Shown piece by piece: positions 47,957-59,332 of a stretch of DNA of 64,000 nt. This DNA comes from Thuidium tamariscinum. Its lineage: Eukaryota > Streptophyta > Bryopsida > Hypnales > Thuidiaceae. The notes below the pieces were generated by a model, which saw only the letters and a list, made by a program, of their open reading frames with translations, searched no databases and had not been told where the DNA came from. The translations under genes and the position numbers were made by a program. Positions within the stretch are counted from its first letter, which is position 1, and the number at the start of each line of letters is the position of its first letter. The stretch covers positions 10,051,001 through 10,115,000 of the forward strand of contig OX344754.2 in assembly GCA_947034885.2 (NCBI GenBank), read 5' to 3'.

Positions 47957-49549
47957 CTGCTACAGAATGTAATGACCCACTATAGATGCCAATCCAATTT
48001 AACCTCCTCTGAATATTTACTGAATTTTTTTTGAAGCAGTTTTGCTTCCCCAAATAGGCAGCCAGCTCTTAAATGGTCGCTTTAAGAGCAGACTCCGCAG
48101 TATCTTTTTCCAGTGATGTGCCTTTTTTCAAGGAGAAAGACTCGTAGTCGGCACCGCCCCAGCAATAAATGGAGTGGTACAGTTCGCGGAAATATCCCCT
48201 GAACAAATCTTTCTGTCTGCAATTCCATGGACTGGTCAAGAGTCAAGACCTTCACGTACAGACTTTCAGAGTACAAACTGCAGACAGTCGGATTTAGGGT
48301 TTAGGGTTGATTCGAATAAACAAGCCCGAATAATCCTTTTGGGTGCTAGTTCCGTAACAGAAGGAGCTCATTCCAATGAGCGGTACAGTTCTGAGCCTCC
48401 GATTCCCGATTGTGAGCACTGCGCAGTGGTCCCGGTCGTGATTTCCATATCGAGCTCAAGTCGAAAAGCTTACGGTAATGTACCAAAAATTCATATTCAA
48501 CACCATGTGTTCAGTAATAAAAAATGCTTGGTTACAAGTTTTTCTAATTTTGGCAACTTGCATTTGTGGATATTGATTGTGAGCATCTGCAAACATCTGT
48601 CTGTTGAATTGTACAGTGATTTGGATCCTTGGGATATGAACCCTCCTTGTTTTGAGACTTTGATGGTAGCCTACAGTAGCGAGCGAGGCCCGCAACGGGA
48701 CCCGCAGCTCTCACGTACATCACAGCTTGGTTCACACGGTATTGAATTGTTTTCTCTTCCAGTCCCGCGTGAACATGACGCTGCCTTGTAGCGACTGATC
48801 TAGTCTTATATAGCTTTTGTGCTTTTGCTCTTTGAAACTCAGCTTCGTGCGCTTGACGGAAGGTTGTGAGTTGTTGTGAGCTCTTGTTCGGTTTCTTGTG
48901 GGAGTGGGTACTTCAGTTGTGCTTCACTGGGAGAGGGTTTGGATTGTGGAGATTGGTGGAGGGATTTTGCTGGAATTGGTCGTTTGCTTGGCATTCAATT
49001 TGTTTTATCGGTGAGTGGAGTTTGTTGTTGAGTGAGAGGTTCTGTGACGAATTGGTGAGGAGGAGTCGGTGTAATTGTTCACGGTTCTTGTGTCCAGGGT
49101 CTGACAAATATAGTCTTCGAATTGAGCCCGCACAATTCTGCGCTCTTGAATCTCGTCCGAAAGTACTGTAGTGCCACATTTGGATTGCAAGATTTTCTCC
49201 CTTCTTTCCATTTTGAGTCTTGCATACCCTCAACATTTTTGAGTCCGAGAATCTCGATTAAGCTGTTGAATGTACTAGGGTTTACCAGATTTCAACTGTG
49301 AAGTTTGGTTCCATCATTCGCTACGATTCAGGGCCCCAAATTCTTGTCAAATATATTAGTCTCCACATAAATTTTCCAAGTCTCGTTTGAGAATTGCTAC
49401 TGGCAAGTCAATCACTCTGAAACCCTCACTGTTTCAATCCCTGCTACGTCCCATCCCTTGTTGATACTTCAAATTGCTTGAACGAATCTTCAGAGCAATT
49501 TTGAAACCCCCTCTAGCCGGTGACTGCTCTGAGTTCAAGATACATGGTG
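47957..49549 (+). promoter_or_regulatory. Upstream region and leader of the vWA-domain gene
   Basis: A TTTAGGGTTTAGGG telo-box-like motif lies at about 48294-48307. From 48.8 to 49.5 kb the sequence is GC-richer and G/T-biased like a long plant 5' leader, possibly with an intron (CTCTAG acceptor at 49516). No TATA box is assigned. The 205-codon open frame at 48174-48791 has no support as a gene. Confidence 0.35.
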
Positions 49550-50494
49550 ATGGCGAACAACTTCGGCCCGCTGACCACCGGTCGCTACATGTACAGCAGC
49601 ACTTCACAGTCCATCGACCCGGAGCTCTTCCTCCACTCCTGGAAGGCGCAGGGCTCCAGCGGCACTGGCAAGCTCGCGCTCGCGGAGTACAAGATCTGCC
49701 CGCCCACCAACAGCCGCGCCTACTTCCACATGCTACTGGATGCCTCCGGCTCCACTTGGCAGCGAGTGAAATCGGGCGACAAGAAGCGCGTGTACAAGCA
49801 CCTGTTCCAGCACTTCGCCGATGTCGTCACCAAGGGCGACACGTTCCGCCCGCACGACATGATCTGCGTCTGGTCCTTCAACAAGCGCACCACGCTGCTC
49901 TGCGCTGTGGAGCGCCGCCACTTCCCCGCTCAGCTTGACACCATCCGCGCGCAGTACAAGAAGGAGCTCGATGGCGCCGACTACAAGGAGACGCGACTGT
50001 ACGACGCCGTGGCCACGGTCATGGATTCCATCCGCGAGACGCACAAGGAATACCCTGAGGCCGACTTCTTCCTGGTGCCGTTCACGGACGGTGTGGACAA
50101 CAAGAGCGAGAGCGTGACGCTGGAGGGGATGATGAAGCGGATAAACGCGCTCATGGGCAGATTGCACACATTCTTCATCACCGTGAACTTGCCGCGCAAT
50201 TCCGAGTTGCTGCGGCGCCTGGCGACCCAGCAGAACGAAATCACACACTATGACTGCGAGAGCACGGAGCCTGGCGAGCTGGCGCGCGCGTTCAACTCGC
50301 TGCGCGAGTGCGTGAAGGCGTTTCTGCTCATGGCCTACACGAGCGGCGACGCGATGCAGCTGACGCGCATTGCGGACTACGGACGCTCCAAACAGGAAGT
50401 GGCACACCACATGATGATGCTCCTGTCGCAGGAGATGCACAACACGTCGCTCATGGAAGGCTGGAACTCGCTGGCCAGCCTCGGACCCGCCTGA
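49550..50494 (+). CDS. Intronless von Willebrand A-domain protein
   Basis: A single exon encodes 314 aa from the ATG at 49550 (an ATG two codons earlier is equally possible) to TGA. The vWA domain runs roughly over residues 55-260. Its metal-ion-dependent adhesion site is DASGS (64-68), Thr148 in ETRLYDAV and Asp180 in PFTDGVDN, all present. There is no signal peptide or membrane segment, so it is probably cytosolic or nuclear. vWA domains bind protein ligands through Mg2+; the partner is unknown. Third codon positions are strongly G/C, unlike every other gene here, and two other frames are open for long stretches as a by-product. Intronless structure and base bias suggest retroposition, transfer or strong codon selection. 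Confidence 0.85.
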   Translation: MANNFGPLTTGRYMYSSTSQSIDPELFLHSWKAQGSSGTGKLALAEYKICPPTNSRAYFHMLLDASGSTWQRVKSGDKKRVYKHLFQHFADVVTKGDTFRPHDMICVWSFNKRTTLLCAVERRHFPAQLDTIRAQYKKELDGADYKETRLYDAVATVMDSIRETHKEYPEADFFLVPFTDGVDNKSESVTLEGMMKRINALMGRLHTFFITVNLPRNSELLRRLATQQNEITHYDCESTEPGELARAFNSLRECVKAFLLMAYTSGDAMQLTRIADYGRSKQEVAHHMMMLLSQEMHNTSLMEGWNSLASLGPA

Positions 50495-52744
50495 AGATCT
50501 GCGTATTGAATCCAAGCTTTACATATATGGGCTCCATTTGCATTCTCTTGAATTCTTATCAGTGTAATTAACTCGGAGTGTTCTGAAGTATTTGGGCTCC
50601 AGTGGAAACTTTCAACCTCCACATGAAGTCATCCAGATGTATTCGTTCTTGAATTTTGCGGTAGCTCTCTGCATTGCTTCCTTAGTTATTAGATGATTAG
50701 ACTTGTACATTGTACCCATGCCACCGCCAGTGGTGCGCGAAAAAAGACCAAAATCGGCTGTTTCCATGTCTATAGGAGTAGGGATTCGTCAGTTAGGAAG
50801 CTTCTTTCCATGTAAGTTACTTGATCTAATCAAAGGAACTAGAGTACTTGGGATCCGAAATTCGGTAAGCCTTGTTCAAAAGAATTCAACCAAGAATCAA
50901 AGTCCTTTCTGGTGTGTGTTGCATTCCATGGCTTCTACAAAAGCCCTAGTTTTGCGCGCTTCTGAATTTGAAAAGATACCATCCCGGTGTACCTGGGTGA
51001 TACCACTCTTGTTTCGACCAAAATGTCTCGAATGTTGGAATGCGGACATTGGCATGCAGTCAAATTAGAATAACCTGCAAGGAAGACAAGTGCGATAACC
51101 AAGGACACTTGTGAACCACTTTCCAACATTCGTGGAGTTTCGAAATTGATGCGAGAGCTGTGACTTTGAACATCAATCCGTCAATTTCGTCAGGTCCAAA
51201 ACTGGCAAGGGAAAAGCCTAAGTTAGTTCGATTACTATATGGGCAACAATTGCGCGCACCGAGGACGTAAACAATTGACAAACACGATAGCAAATTTCGT
51301 CAATTGCCTTCAGAGACTTCCTTCAGTTTAGTTCCCCTGTGATACCTCTCTTGGCGATGCAATATCCGTCCAGCACTTCATGGAGTTTAACCTTGAAGTT
51401 GTCCAATTTCTGGACAATGTACAGATTGAAACTCTTGCTTCTTTCTCATTATAGTTTGGATGAAAGTCTTTCTAATTTTTAGAAATACTTTATGAAGTTT
51501 ATTGTTCTATCCAAGGGTTGGATTTGGTGTCACTCAAGTACATATATTTCTAAAATTACAAATGTGAAAGATGGTCAAGTAGTTGACCAAGTCAAAACTA
51601 CATTAACTCTAGTTCAAACTTGGAATTGCAAAAATGAGGTCATAGAATCAAAGAACACAAAATTTTTAGAAAATCATCATGTTAAGAGAACCACTTTTCA
51701 AATCCATTCCAACAAAATGTACCCAGAAAAGGACAAGATTTTGCTAGGAATTGAATTTAGAAGGAATTTAGAATTTTCACTTTCAAAATTTATAGAAAAT
51801 ATTGATGGTAGCATTGGTGAATGTAACTATATGGATTGAATCTAAAATTCAAACTCTACAACTTTTATTTGCATCTCAATTCCAAAATATTCTTCCTAGT
51901 AGTACTTTATAATACTTTTTCCAAAATCATCAATTCTAGAGATGAATCTGGACACTTATGGATTAATTGAAGTTTCAAACTACACAGGGTCTTAAGTTAT
52001 ATTTCCATGAGAGACAATGGTGCTTTCATTGCTAGAATCGGTTGATCAAGTTCTGAAGCCAACGAAACCCGCAGCAATCAATCGAGACTCCAGGAGCTTC
52101 GTCAACCATTGATTGAGTTTGAGAACTGCTTCCACCAGCAGTTGGCTTTCATCCTTTGAAAAACCTCCACGGCAACACGCTCTTTCATTGTAGGGAGGAC
52201 GGAGAGATTAAGCCATCCAGAGAATAAGGATTTTGAGGTATACTGATCTTCGAAATTTGCACAAAACACGCTTCTTGTACAGAAAAGGAGCAGTTCAACA
52301 ACAACAAGGGCAGTTGCACTTGAAGTATTTCGTGGTTCTCTTCAATTCTAGAAATACTGAAAGAATTTCGGCTTTGAGAGTTAAGTTACAAGACATCACG
52401 AAGAACATGACTGAGGAGAATAACTTGCAACTCTCACAGGGCAATTATAGAATTGCAGCTGTCAGAGGGATAACTTACAACTCCAGATCCTTACAACCCT
52501 TTTGATAAATCAATGAACATTTATCGCACCAAAACATGAACTTAACAACGTTGGTAGTGGATTCACCGCCCGTTACAAAGCATAATAAAAAACAGTTAAA
52601 AAAAACTTTGACCTAGCTCTCTCAATAGTACCAATTTCAGTTTAATGGAAACCTCTCCTCAAGAATCTCTGCGAGGGATACTCCATCCTCCAGTGTGAAG
52701 TACACAGATTGAAAGCCTTTAGGGAAGGAAATCTCCTCTTGATA
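50495..52744. other. Intergenic DNA
   Basis: Probably includes the vWA gene 3' UTR in the first 200 bp. Several frames of 60-120 codons have no recognisable motif. No RNA gene seen. Confidence 0.4.
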
Positions 52745-53305
52745 CTACCTCCATTCACTACCTCCATTCAGATGTGTCATACAAAGAAGTTTTTAAGGTG
52801 GTTCTAAGTAGGTCATATGGAGACTCCTTTTTTTTGTCCACCTTCATTTTCTGTTGCAATGAACGCATGCAATATTCTTCATTGATTCTGGTGATATAAA
52901 ATTAGGACCCTTTTGAATTTTGCTTTTCACAATAGAGTTATACGTAAAGTGACTTTTGTAACCTTGTTTAGCAAGTTTGACACACATTAATTGAGTTGGG
53001 ACTCCACAATGGCCCACGCTAGGCATGGTAAGAGCTTTGGTACGAGGATTGGAAAGTGGTGGGGACATTGGTGGCTACATTCTTAGGATGTGCAGTGCTT
53101 AGTCATCGGTTGCCTCATACTGAGGTCCAAATTTCTTTTCTTTTCTTTTTGGAAGATTAGAAAGTTTGGTACCCTCTTTCCTCTTTGAGGATACAAACTA
53201 GAGTTTTCAGTGAGACTTTACGTATAACTCTAATATGATCAATCAAATTTGTATGATACCTTGTCCACAACTTTACAAGAACACTTATTTTTGGATGGAG
53301 GGAGT
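52745..53305. mobile_element. Stowaway-like element, about 560 bp
   Basis: TACTACCTCCATTCA at the left pairs with TTTTGGATGGAGGGAGTA at the right, matching the plant CTCCCTCC-type Stowaway terminus with TA at both edges. The interior is non-coding. The left end is imperfect, so the limits are approximate. Confidence 0.5.
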
Positions 53306-53430
53306 AAAATGCTATGTATCCTAGAGACGGATATACATTCACAACTCCAAATTCAAGCTCAGATATATATCTTGTACAAATCATTGAGGTATCAAAAACA
53401 AAAAAGACATAATGGCTTAGAAGAAAGATA

Positions 53431-53520
53431 CTCCCTCTGTCCCATTTAAAGCTTCCTAATTAGACTGATTTATAGTCTTTGCATGAAGAATTTGAGAAGC
53501 TTTTAGTGGGACAAACGGAG
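53431..53520 (+). mobile_element. Stowaway-like MITE, 90 bp, complete
   Basis: CTCCCTCTGTCCCATTTAAA at the left and TTTTAGTGGGACAAACGGAG at the right, flanked by TA (53429-53430 and 53521-53522). These are hallmark Tc1/mariner-derived MITE features. Confidence 0.88.
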
Positions 53521-54610
53521 TAGAATACTTGGATTAGTATGCCAGTGCAAGAAGTTAGTTCCTACCCGCATAGCTTCCAAAATGCTCAAAGTATCATTTT
53601 CTTCCCTCCTTCAACCATACTAGGGTCATCCGTGCCGTTGCCATGGTCTAATTTTTGTAATGTATAGAAACTTCAAAATTCAATAAATTTCATGCCGTAG
53701 GTTGGAACACCATGAATCAAAGCCCGTGCACCCCTCCTTGTCGAAGGCTTTCCGACAGTACCAAACACGCACCCGGGGGACTCATGGTCTGGGAGATCTC
53801 AATGTAACAAACAAACAAACAACGTATCTTCATAGGGGATACCCCAACAGGCCTTCCATAACAAGCTGTGTATAAAAGCCGTGCTAGCGGTGTCTTTTCC
53901 ATGTGAATTTCAAAGCATTTCAATGCCCATGCAGTGACTCTTTGCTCTGTGGCTGCAACTTCAGTCTTCAAATTTCATCACCATTGCATTCCTGTAGCTT
54001 CATTTGTTTGTAGCTTGAAGCCACCATTCCTATCCTGACCAATGAAAGAACCCCACTTGCTTGCCCATATCTTAGAACAAAGTATAAAATAATGTTCACT
54101 TGACTCAAAAATTCTCAAATGAAGAAGGTAGCAACAATCCAATTCTAACTTATTTGCTAAACCATCCCATGTAGATTATGGCGTAAAATGTATGACAATC
54201 TCTATACACAAGAGTCTAGTGTTGAATTTTGATACACCTATTTTCAATACCTTAAAAATTCTTAGTTTTATCAAACAGAGCCCTGAAAATGCATTCTAAA
54301 AGAATTTGCTTTTCACTAACAAGAGCCAATGAAAGCTTTTTACAATGTAATAATAGGAATTATGCTCAAAATTGTATTTGGATGAGTTTAACCTTGTAAT
54401 ATAATTGTAGATAGTAAGTGCCTAATGGATGATAGAGAATTCTTGCATTTGAGATAGAATTGCAATTGTTCATCCTTAGAAATTTGTACTAAAAGGGGGA
54501 GGTCATGAATATTAATTTGGTCTCAAATGAATACTTTTGAAGTTTTTAAAGTAGATAATTTGCACAATTTCAAAAAGCATGATTTCCGCAAAGACTAGGC
54601 TGTCCTCATA
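53521..54610. other. Non-coding spacer with an isolated TATA-like box
   Basis: TATAAAA at 53871-53877 is preceded by GC-richer sequence, but no coding exon follows on +. Otherwise AT-rich. Confidence 0.3.
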
Positions 54611-55060
54611 ATCAGGGTGAATTGGCCCCCTTGCTCAGCTACTCCAAATAATTCCAAGGGTGCAAGTAAAACAAAAAGTCCCCTGTTTTGTATTTAACTA
54701 ATTTACCTTGCACCTACTTCCAAGCTAATTTGGGACCTTTGATTGCAAATATAAATTCAGGGACCCTAAACCATCAATTGAAGAAGTTAAAACAAATCTC
54801 ATCAAGCTCAACTGTAATCTAGAGTTCATTTTTCACAATTCACATGTCCATTTCAAAGCCTCTACTGGATGGTTGAAAATGCCCGCTCGGTTTTAGAGCC
54901 CTCTCCTATACCATTCTCTAAGTTAACAACATTTTTAACCTTGTGAAACAACCGGGGTGAACTGACCCCCTTGCTCTGCCACTTGGGAAAGTGCTCAAAT
55001 TTTTTATTTTTTGCAAATAATTTTTTTTCAAACTATGCATGGATGGGGTTCTAAGGGCCT
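54611..55060 (+). mobile_element. Two solitary ends of the GC-rich-TIR MITE family
   Basis: GGGTGAATTGGCCCCCTTGC near 54616 and GGGTGAACTGACCCCCTTGC near 54954 are in direct orientation. Both match the ends of the element at 47701-47956, including downstream words (CAAGTAAAACAAAAAGTCCC; CCACTTGGGAAAG). Confidence 0.55.
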
Positions 55061-55999
55061 ATAATCACAAATAGGGACCTAGAGTAGATTGTGTTCAAAA
55101 ATTCATTACTAATACAATAACGCTTCAAAAAATATGAAACAAAGTGTGTTAGATTCCTCATCTATTTCACTTTGACTGAAAAATAAGCTAAAAATATTTT
55201 CATCTTAGATGATACATGAAAAAGGCACATCAGTGCTTAAATGATCACTTCTTGAGCCTCTTAGAGAATCCCCATGCCAGACCCCTCAAGTAGGGGCGCC
55301 AATTGCAGTTTGGCGTGGATTGATGACTACTGAAAGTCCTTCCAAATCTTAGCTACTCCATGCTTACATTGATAATTCAGCCACTAAATACGTCTCCCAA
55401 GCCAAAGGGCCACTTTTATGAAGCCATGTGGAATAGTCAGGCCAAGTGTTGGGCCTCAGAGCTTCGAATGGCTAATTATTCCCTAAAAGTGTGCCATAAT
55501 TGAATAAATCAAGGTATAGTGAGCCATGGGAAAGACCCACAACAATTCAATGCCATTCTTACTTTGAAGTGTTTGTTGACTAAATTTTCCACTTGCCGTG
55601 TCTGACATGGGATAGTGCCAGACACCAAACAGGCCACATTAACATATTTCAACCCTTTGGCGTGCAGGCATGGGGGATGCTCTTACCTTAATATTCAATC
55701 GTGTTCCCCATTCCGTCCCGCCGCCCCTACAGGGCAAAAAAAGGTAAAGAGGTCTTTGCTTGACCTAACCTTTTACTTTTTTGCCCTTCTTCACCACTGT
55801 TGTCTCTCGAGGAGGCTGAGGTTTCCGTTTGCTTGGACTTCATTGTAAGACCGCCCTCCATCTGCAGGTAGGCGCCACCGATTGGTTCTAGTCTATTGTT
55901 CTCCATCGTGCTCTCCCGTGTTTTCACAACATCGGCGTAGTGTTTTTCCTGTTTGCGGGATCGAGTGTGCGGCACAAGCGCTTATTATCTTCATCAACT
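55061..55999 (+). promoter_or_regulatory. Region upstream of TMA7
   Basis: GC and pyrimidine content rise from about 55.6 kb toward the TMA7 start, consistent with a plant housekeeping promoter and leader. No TATA box is evident. No other gene is supported. Confidence 0.35.
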
Positions 56000-58010
56000 A
56001 TGTCGGGAAGGCAAGGTATTTCAGGGTTGTATCTTAATTTTTTACTTTTTTTGCTCTATGCTAAGCTTGGGCTAAGCTTGCTAAATTTGTTGTCGAGGTT
56101 GTTGACGGGTTTTCTCGATATTTCTTGTTGGTTGTGATAATGACGTGGTCTGGATCAGAGTTTAAGAATACTGGAAACCTTGTGAGGTTTTGGCTTGTTC
56201 GGCGAGTTTTGGGTCACGAAAGGCGCTTATTAGTGTCGAATTTTCGAGAGAGAATTCTTAGTTTCTGTATAACGAGTATTGGAGTGTGCGTTTACGGAGG
56301 AATGGCTTTGTTCTTGTCTTGGTCCGCTTGGGTTTCATTTTTGGTAGCAACTCTAGACTTTCTCTGTTGAAATTTCGGTGTGTTGGTCTTCCTTCTTCTT
56401 GGTCTCCTTTTGCTTTGTGAGAAACAAGCTACTCCTCTTTCTCTTTAATATATCACCCTCTCGAACAATTTTACATTCTCTGTTCTCTCATCAAACCCTA
56501 GGAAATGGATGACCTATTTCCTAATGCCACGAGATTTGAAGGGTCCTAGACCACCTTGCTGATCCATGCGACCCCAACTCCTTTTTTGATGTCACTTAAG
56601 ATGCAACACTGAATTGTCACGATATTAGAGAACTCCATATAATTATGCGCATTTTGGGTTTGACGTTAATGAGGTTTCGGCGAATTCCTCTTCAGTGAAG
56701 CCTACTTGAGATGCTTATTCTCATGTGCTATTACTTGCCTGGATGTAGGTGGAAAGCTGAAGCCCTTGAAGGCTCCCAAGGGCAAGGATAAGGAATACGA
56801 TGAGGTACATACCATATTCATTGAAATGATTCTGCTCTTATGATTTGGAGCCATATCGTTCCATGTAGTGATGAATTCCGAGGGTTCTTTGAAACTCTCG
56901 AGCTTTTTTTCAAACTTCGGTGCTGGTACTTCACAGCAATCGTGCACTTGCTCCTGCTGCTGCTGAATTTTGAGTCTTTGTTGAACATGAGAGTTTTTAG
57001 AGGATCCTATTTTCATCTTTTTAAGAATTTTAAATAGTATGTAGGAGTTTGGTTTTGGGGGAGATTGCTGTAGAGCTACGGAGATAACCTTCCGGGTATT
57101 GGAGCCTTATTTATAGAGATTAATTTTTTTATCAATATGTACGATTTTCTTATGCATCCTCTTCTTTTCACGACATTGCTTTGACTTTCTTGTTTCCTTT
57201 GGTGCAGACTGATCTGGCCAACATCCAAAAGAAGAGGGAGGAGGAGAAGGTAAGCATCAAAGCATCATCTAAGCATGCGATTTTTAAGCTGCCAACCATG
57301 GACATTACTGCATAAACATTCTAATTTCTGGATAATCAGAATCAAGACCTTGTGCTCTGCTTAAGCACTCTACATGAACATCTAGGATATGCTTTCAATG
57401 TTTTTCAGTTCTATGTCTATCTCTGAAAGTATTCACCTAAGGTAGCACTCCCTCTCTACGTCCATGGGGCTTTGTTAGTACTAGCACAAACCTGTTGCAG
57501 TGTAACATTGATTGAACTTGGGAGAAATAGATTGGATGAAATATATTGGATGAAAACGTGACCGTTTTTTGACATTGGGTCGTGACCATCTGTACTTAAT
57601 ATAATAGACTTAGTTGGAGGTAATATAATACAACAAACCATGTTGGAGGTAACATTAGTTGAACTTATGAGAATATGGATTGGATGAAAAACATTCATGA
57701 GGAAATATTTGGGATGAAAATGTGTCCATATTTGTGACAATGCGTTGTGAATTTAATATAATAGAGAGAACTATCTCCAACGGGCTCTATGTTCACACTA
57801 CTGTTAGGATCTGAATTTTCTTCCTCTTTGTCTATTGGAATTAATTGTTTGCTGAATAGTTGAATACTGGGAACTTCATATCTTTCATATGGTTTTAATT
57901 TCTAGTCTGATGCTACTTTGGCGCAGGCTTTGAAGGAGCTGAAAGCCAAAGCGGCAGGTAAAGGTGCATTTGGTGGAGCTGGGTTGAAAAAGAGTGGTGG
58001 GAAGAAGTAG
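56000..58010 (+). CDS. TMA7: Translation machinery-associated protein 7
   Basis: Exons 56000-56015, 56749-56804, 57208-57249 and 57927-58010 join in phase to 65 aa plus TAG. The product begins MSGRQGGKLKPLKAPKGKDK, contains NIQKKREEEKALKELKAKA and ends GAGLKKSGGKK. This is the near-invariant eukaryotic TMA7/CCDC72 protein, normally 64 aa, a highly basic ribosome-associated factor first found in yeast. The first coding exon is only 16 nt. All introns are GT-AG. Length and sequence indicate an intact gene. Confidence 0.96.
57440..57780 (+). repeat. Repeat inside TMA7 intron 3
   Basis: A segment starting GTAACATTGATTGAACTTGG (57502) recurs as GTAACATTAGTTGAACTTAT (57648), about 146 bp later, with shared GGATTGGATGAAA and ATTTAATATAATAGA words. 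The left edge has a CACTCCCTCTCTACGTCCAT motif recalling Stowaway ends, but no matching right end is seen. Confidence 0.45.
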
Positions 58011-58722
58011 CCTTGTGGTCAATTGGTCATGGAGCTTAGAGTTTGGCTTAACTTAAGGAGTTGAAAAGTCCAAAGGACAAACCTAGTGCACTGATGAGCT
58101 TCTCCGTGTCTGGAAGTAGCGGAGCGACGGCAGAAAATTTAAGCGGGATACAATTTTTTATTCTGTTGATCTCGTGGTTTTGCAAATTACCATAGTTTTT
58201 TTAAATTGAAGCGATGGGAAAAACTTTTGATATACATTTACCTATCAATTGTTGTGTAGGATTCTTTGTGGTTATTCTGTATGGAATACTCATGTACTCA
58301 GATGTAATTCTGATTTACTCTTTGTTTTTTTGGGGGGGGGTCTTGTCATGATTCCAAATTCTGTTTAGCATGTATTTATTGGACACTTTAAGAGCAAACT
58401 ATGAATTTGAGTGTCAAATATAGATGTTCTGCAATTCAACCCTAATGTTTTATAAGTAGAAGTTGAATATTTGGACAAAAATTTGCTAAGAGTTGGATAT
58501 AGAAATGGGTTGCAATTAGATGTTGTTCTATTGTTGAAGTATATATACCAAAATTGCCTATTTTTTGCTTTGGATAGCTTGATAGTCTAAATGAAGAAAT
58601 TTTGACAAGAAAAATCCAACCTAAGTGTTTGATTCATTCAATATTCTATGAATTTTCTAAAATGAAAGTTTAGGTACCTATTCATGTTATTTGATCCCCC
58701 TTCATCCCATAAAGAAGGATTA
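58011..58722. other. TMA7 3' UTR and AT-rich spacer
   Basis: The first 250 bp are probably 3' UTR. A G9 run occurs near 58333. No gene. Confidence 0.4.
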
Positions 58723-59330
58723 AGGTGGGTATACCTAAAAGTGCCACTTTTAGGGTTGTGGGTTATTTGAAGGCTAAATATGGAGTAGGGTATAGAGAAA
58801 ATAGAAGACATGTGTTGGAAGGGAACATATGAGCAATGACCTTTCTAAAATCAGCAAATCCTAGAGCATAGTAGGGGTGTGAAGTTTTCAAAGTAGGGTG
58901 ACTAAAACAGTTCATAGGTTGCACTGTAAAAAGACTAGTTATGAACCTAAGGACCCTCTTGCAAAGTGTCAGAAGAGAAATAAAAGTGGCTATTATCACA
59001 TTCTCCAAGTCGGAAAAGTAATTGATCAATGAAATTCTGAAAACACTTTAATACAACTAACTTCTTCTTGGAAACCGTAATTAAGTACTCATAAGTAGTT
59101 TTTATTTTCCATTTTAGTATTTTTTTAATTTTCTTTCTAATAGTCCACCTGTCACTTGATCTTTCTTCATGAAGTACCTTTCTATGACCTTAATTGCAGT
59201 ATAAGTGCAACAATCCCACTTGAAACTGCCATTCCCACTCAGTCTCCATTTGGAATACATTTACAGTCCATTTTAGGACTGATTTTAGAGTGCACTTTAA
59301 GGCACTGCGCAATTTTGGGTGTACCCACCT
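58723..59330 (+). mobile_element. TIR element of 608 bp with TA target duplication
   Basis: Starts AGGTGGGTATACCTAAAAGT and ends with the inverted match (TTTTGGGTGTACCCACCT). TA flanks both sides (58721-58722 and 59331-59332). Non-coding. Same family as 46641-47526. Confidence 0.7.
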
Positions 59331-59332
59331 TA

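Noticed and set aside
48174-48791. 205-codon + frame upstream of the vWA gene
   Set aside because: No recognisable domain, crosses a telo-box promoter motif, and composition matches non-coding surroundings.
49733-50515. 260-codon minus frame opposite the vWA gene
   Set aside because: Arises from high GC at third positions of the real + gene.
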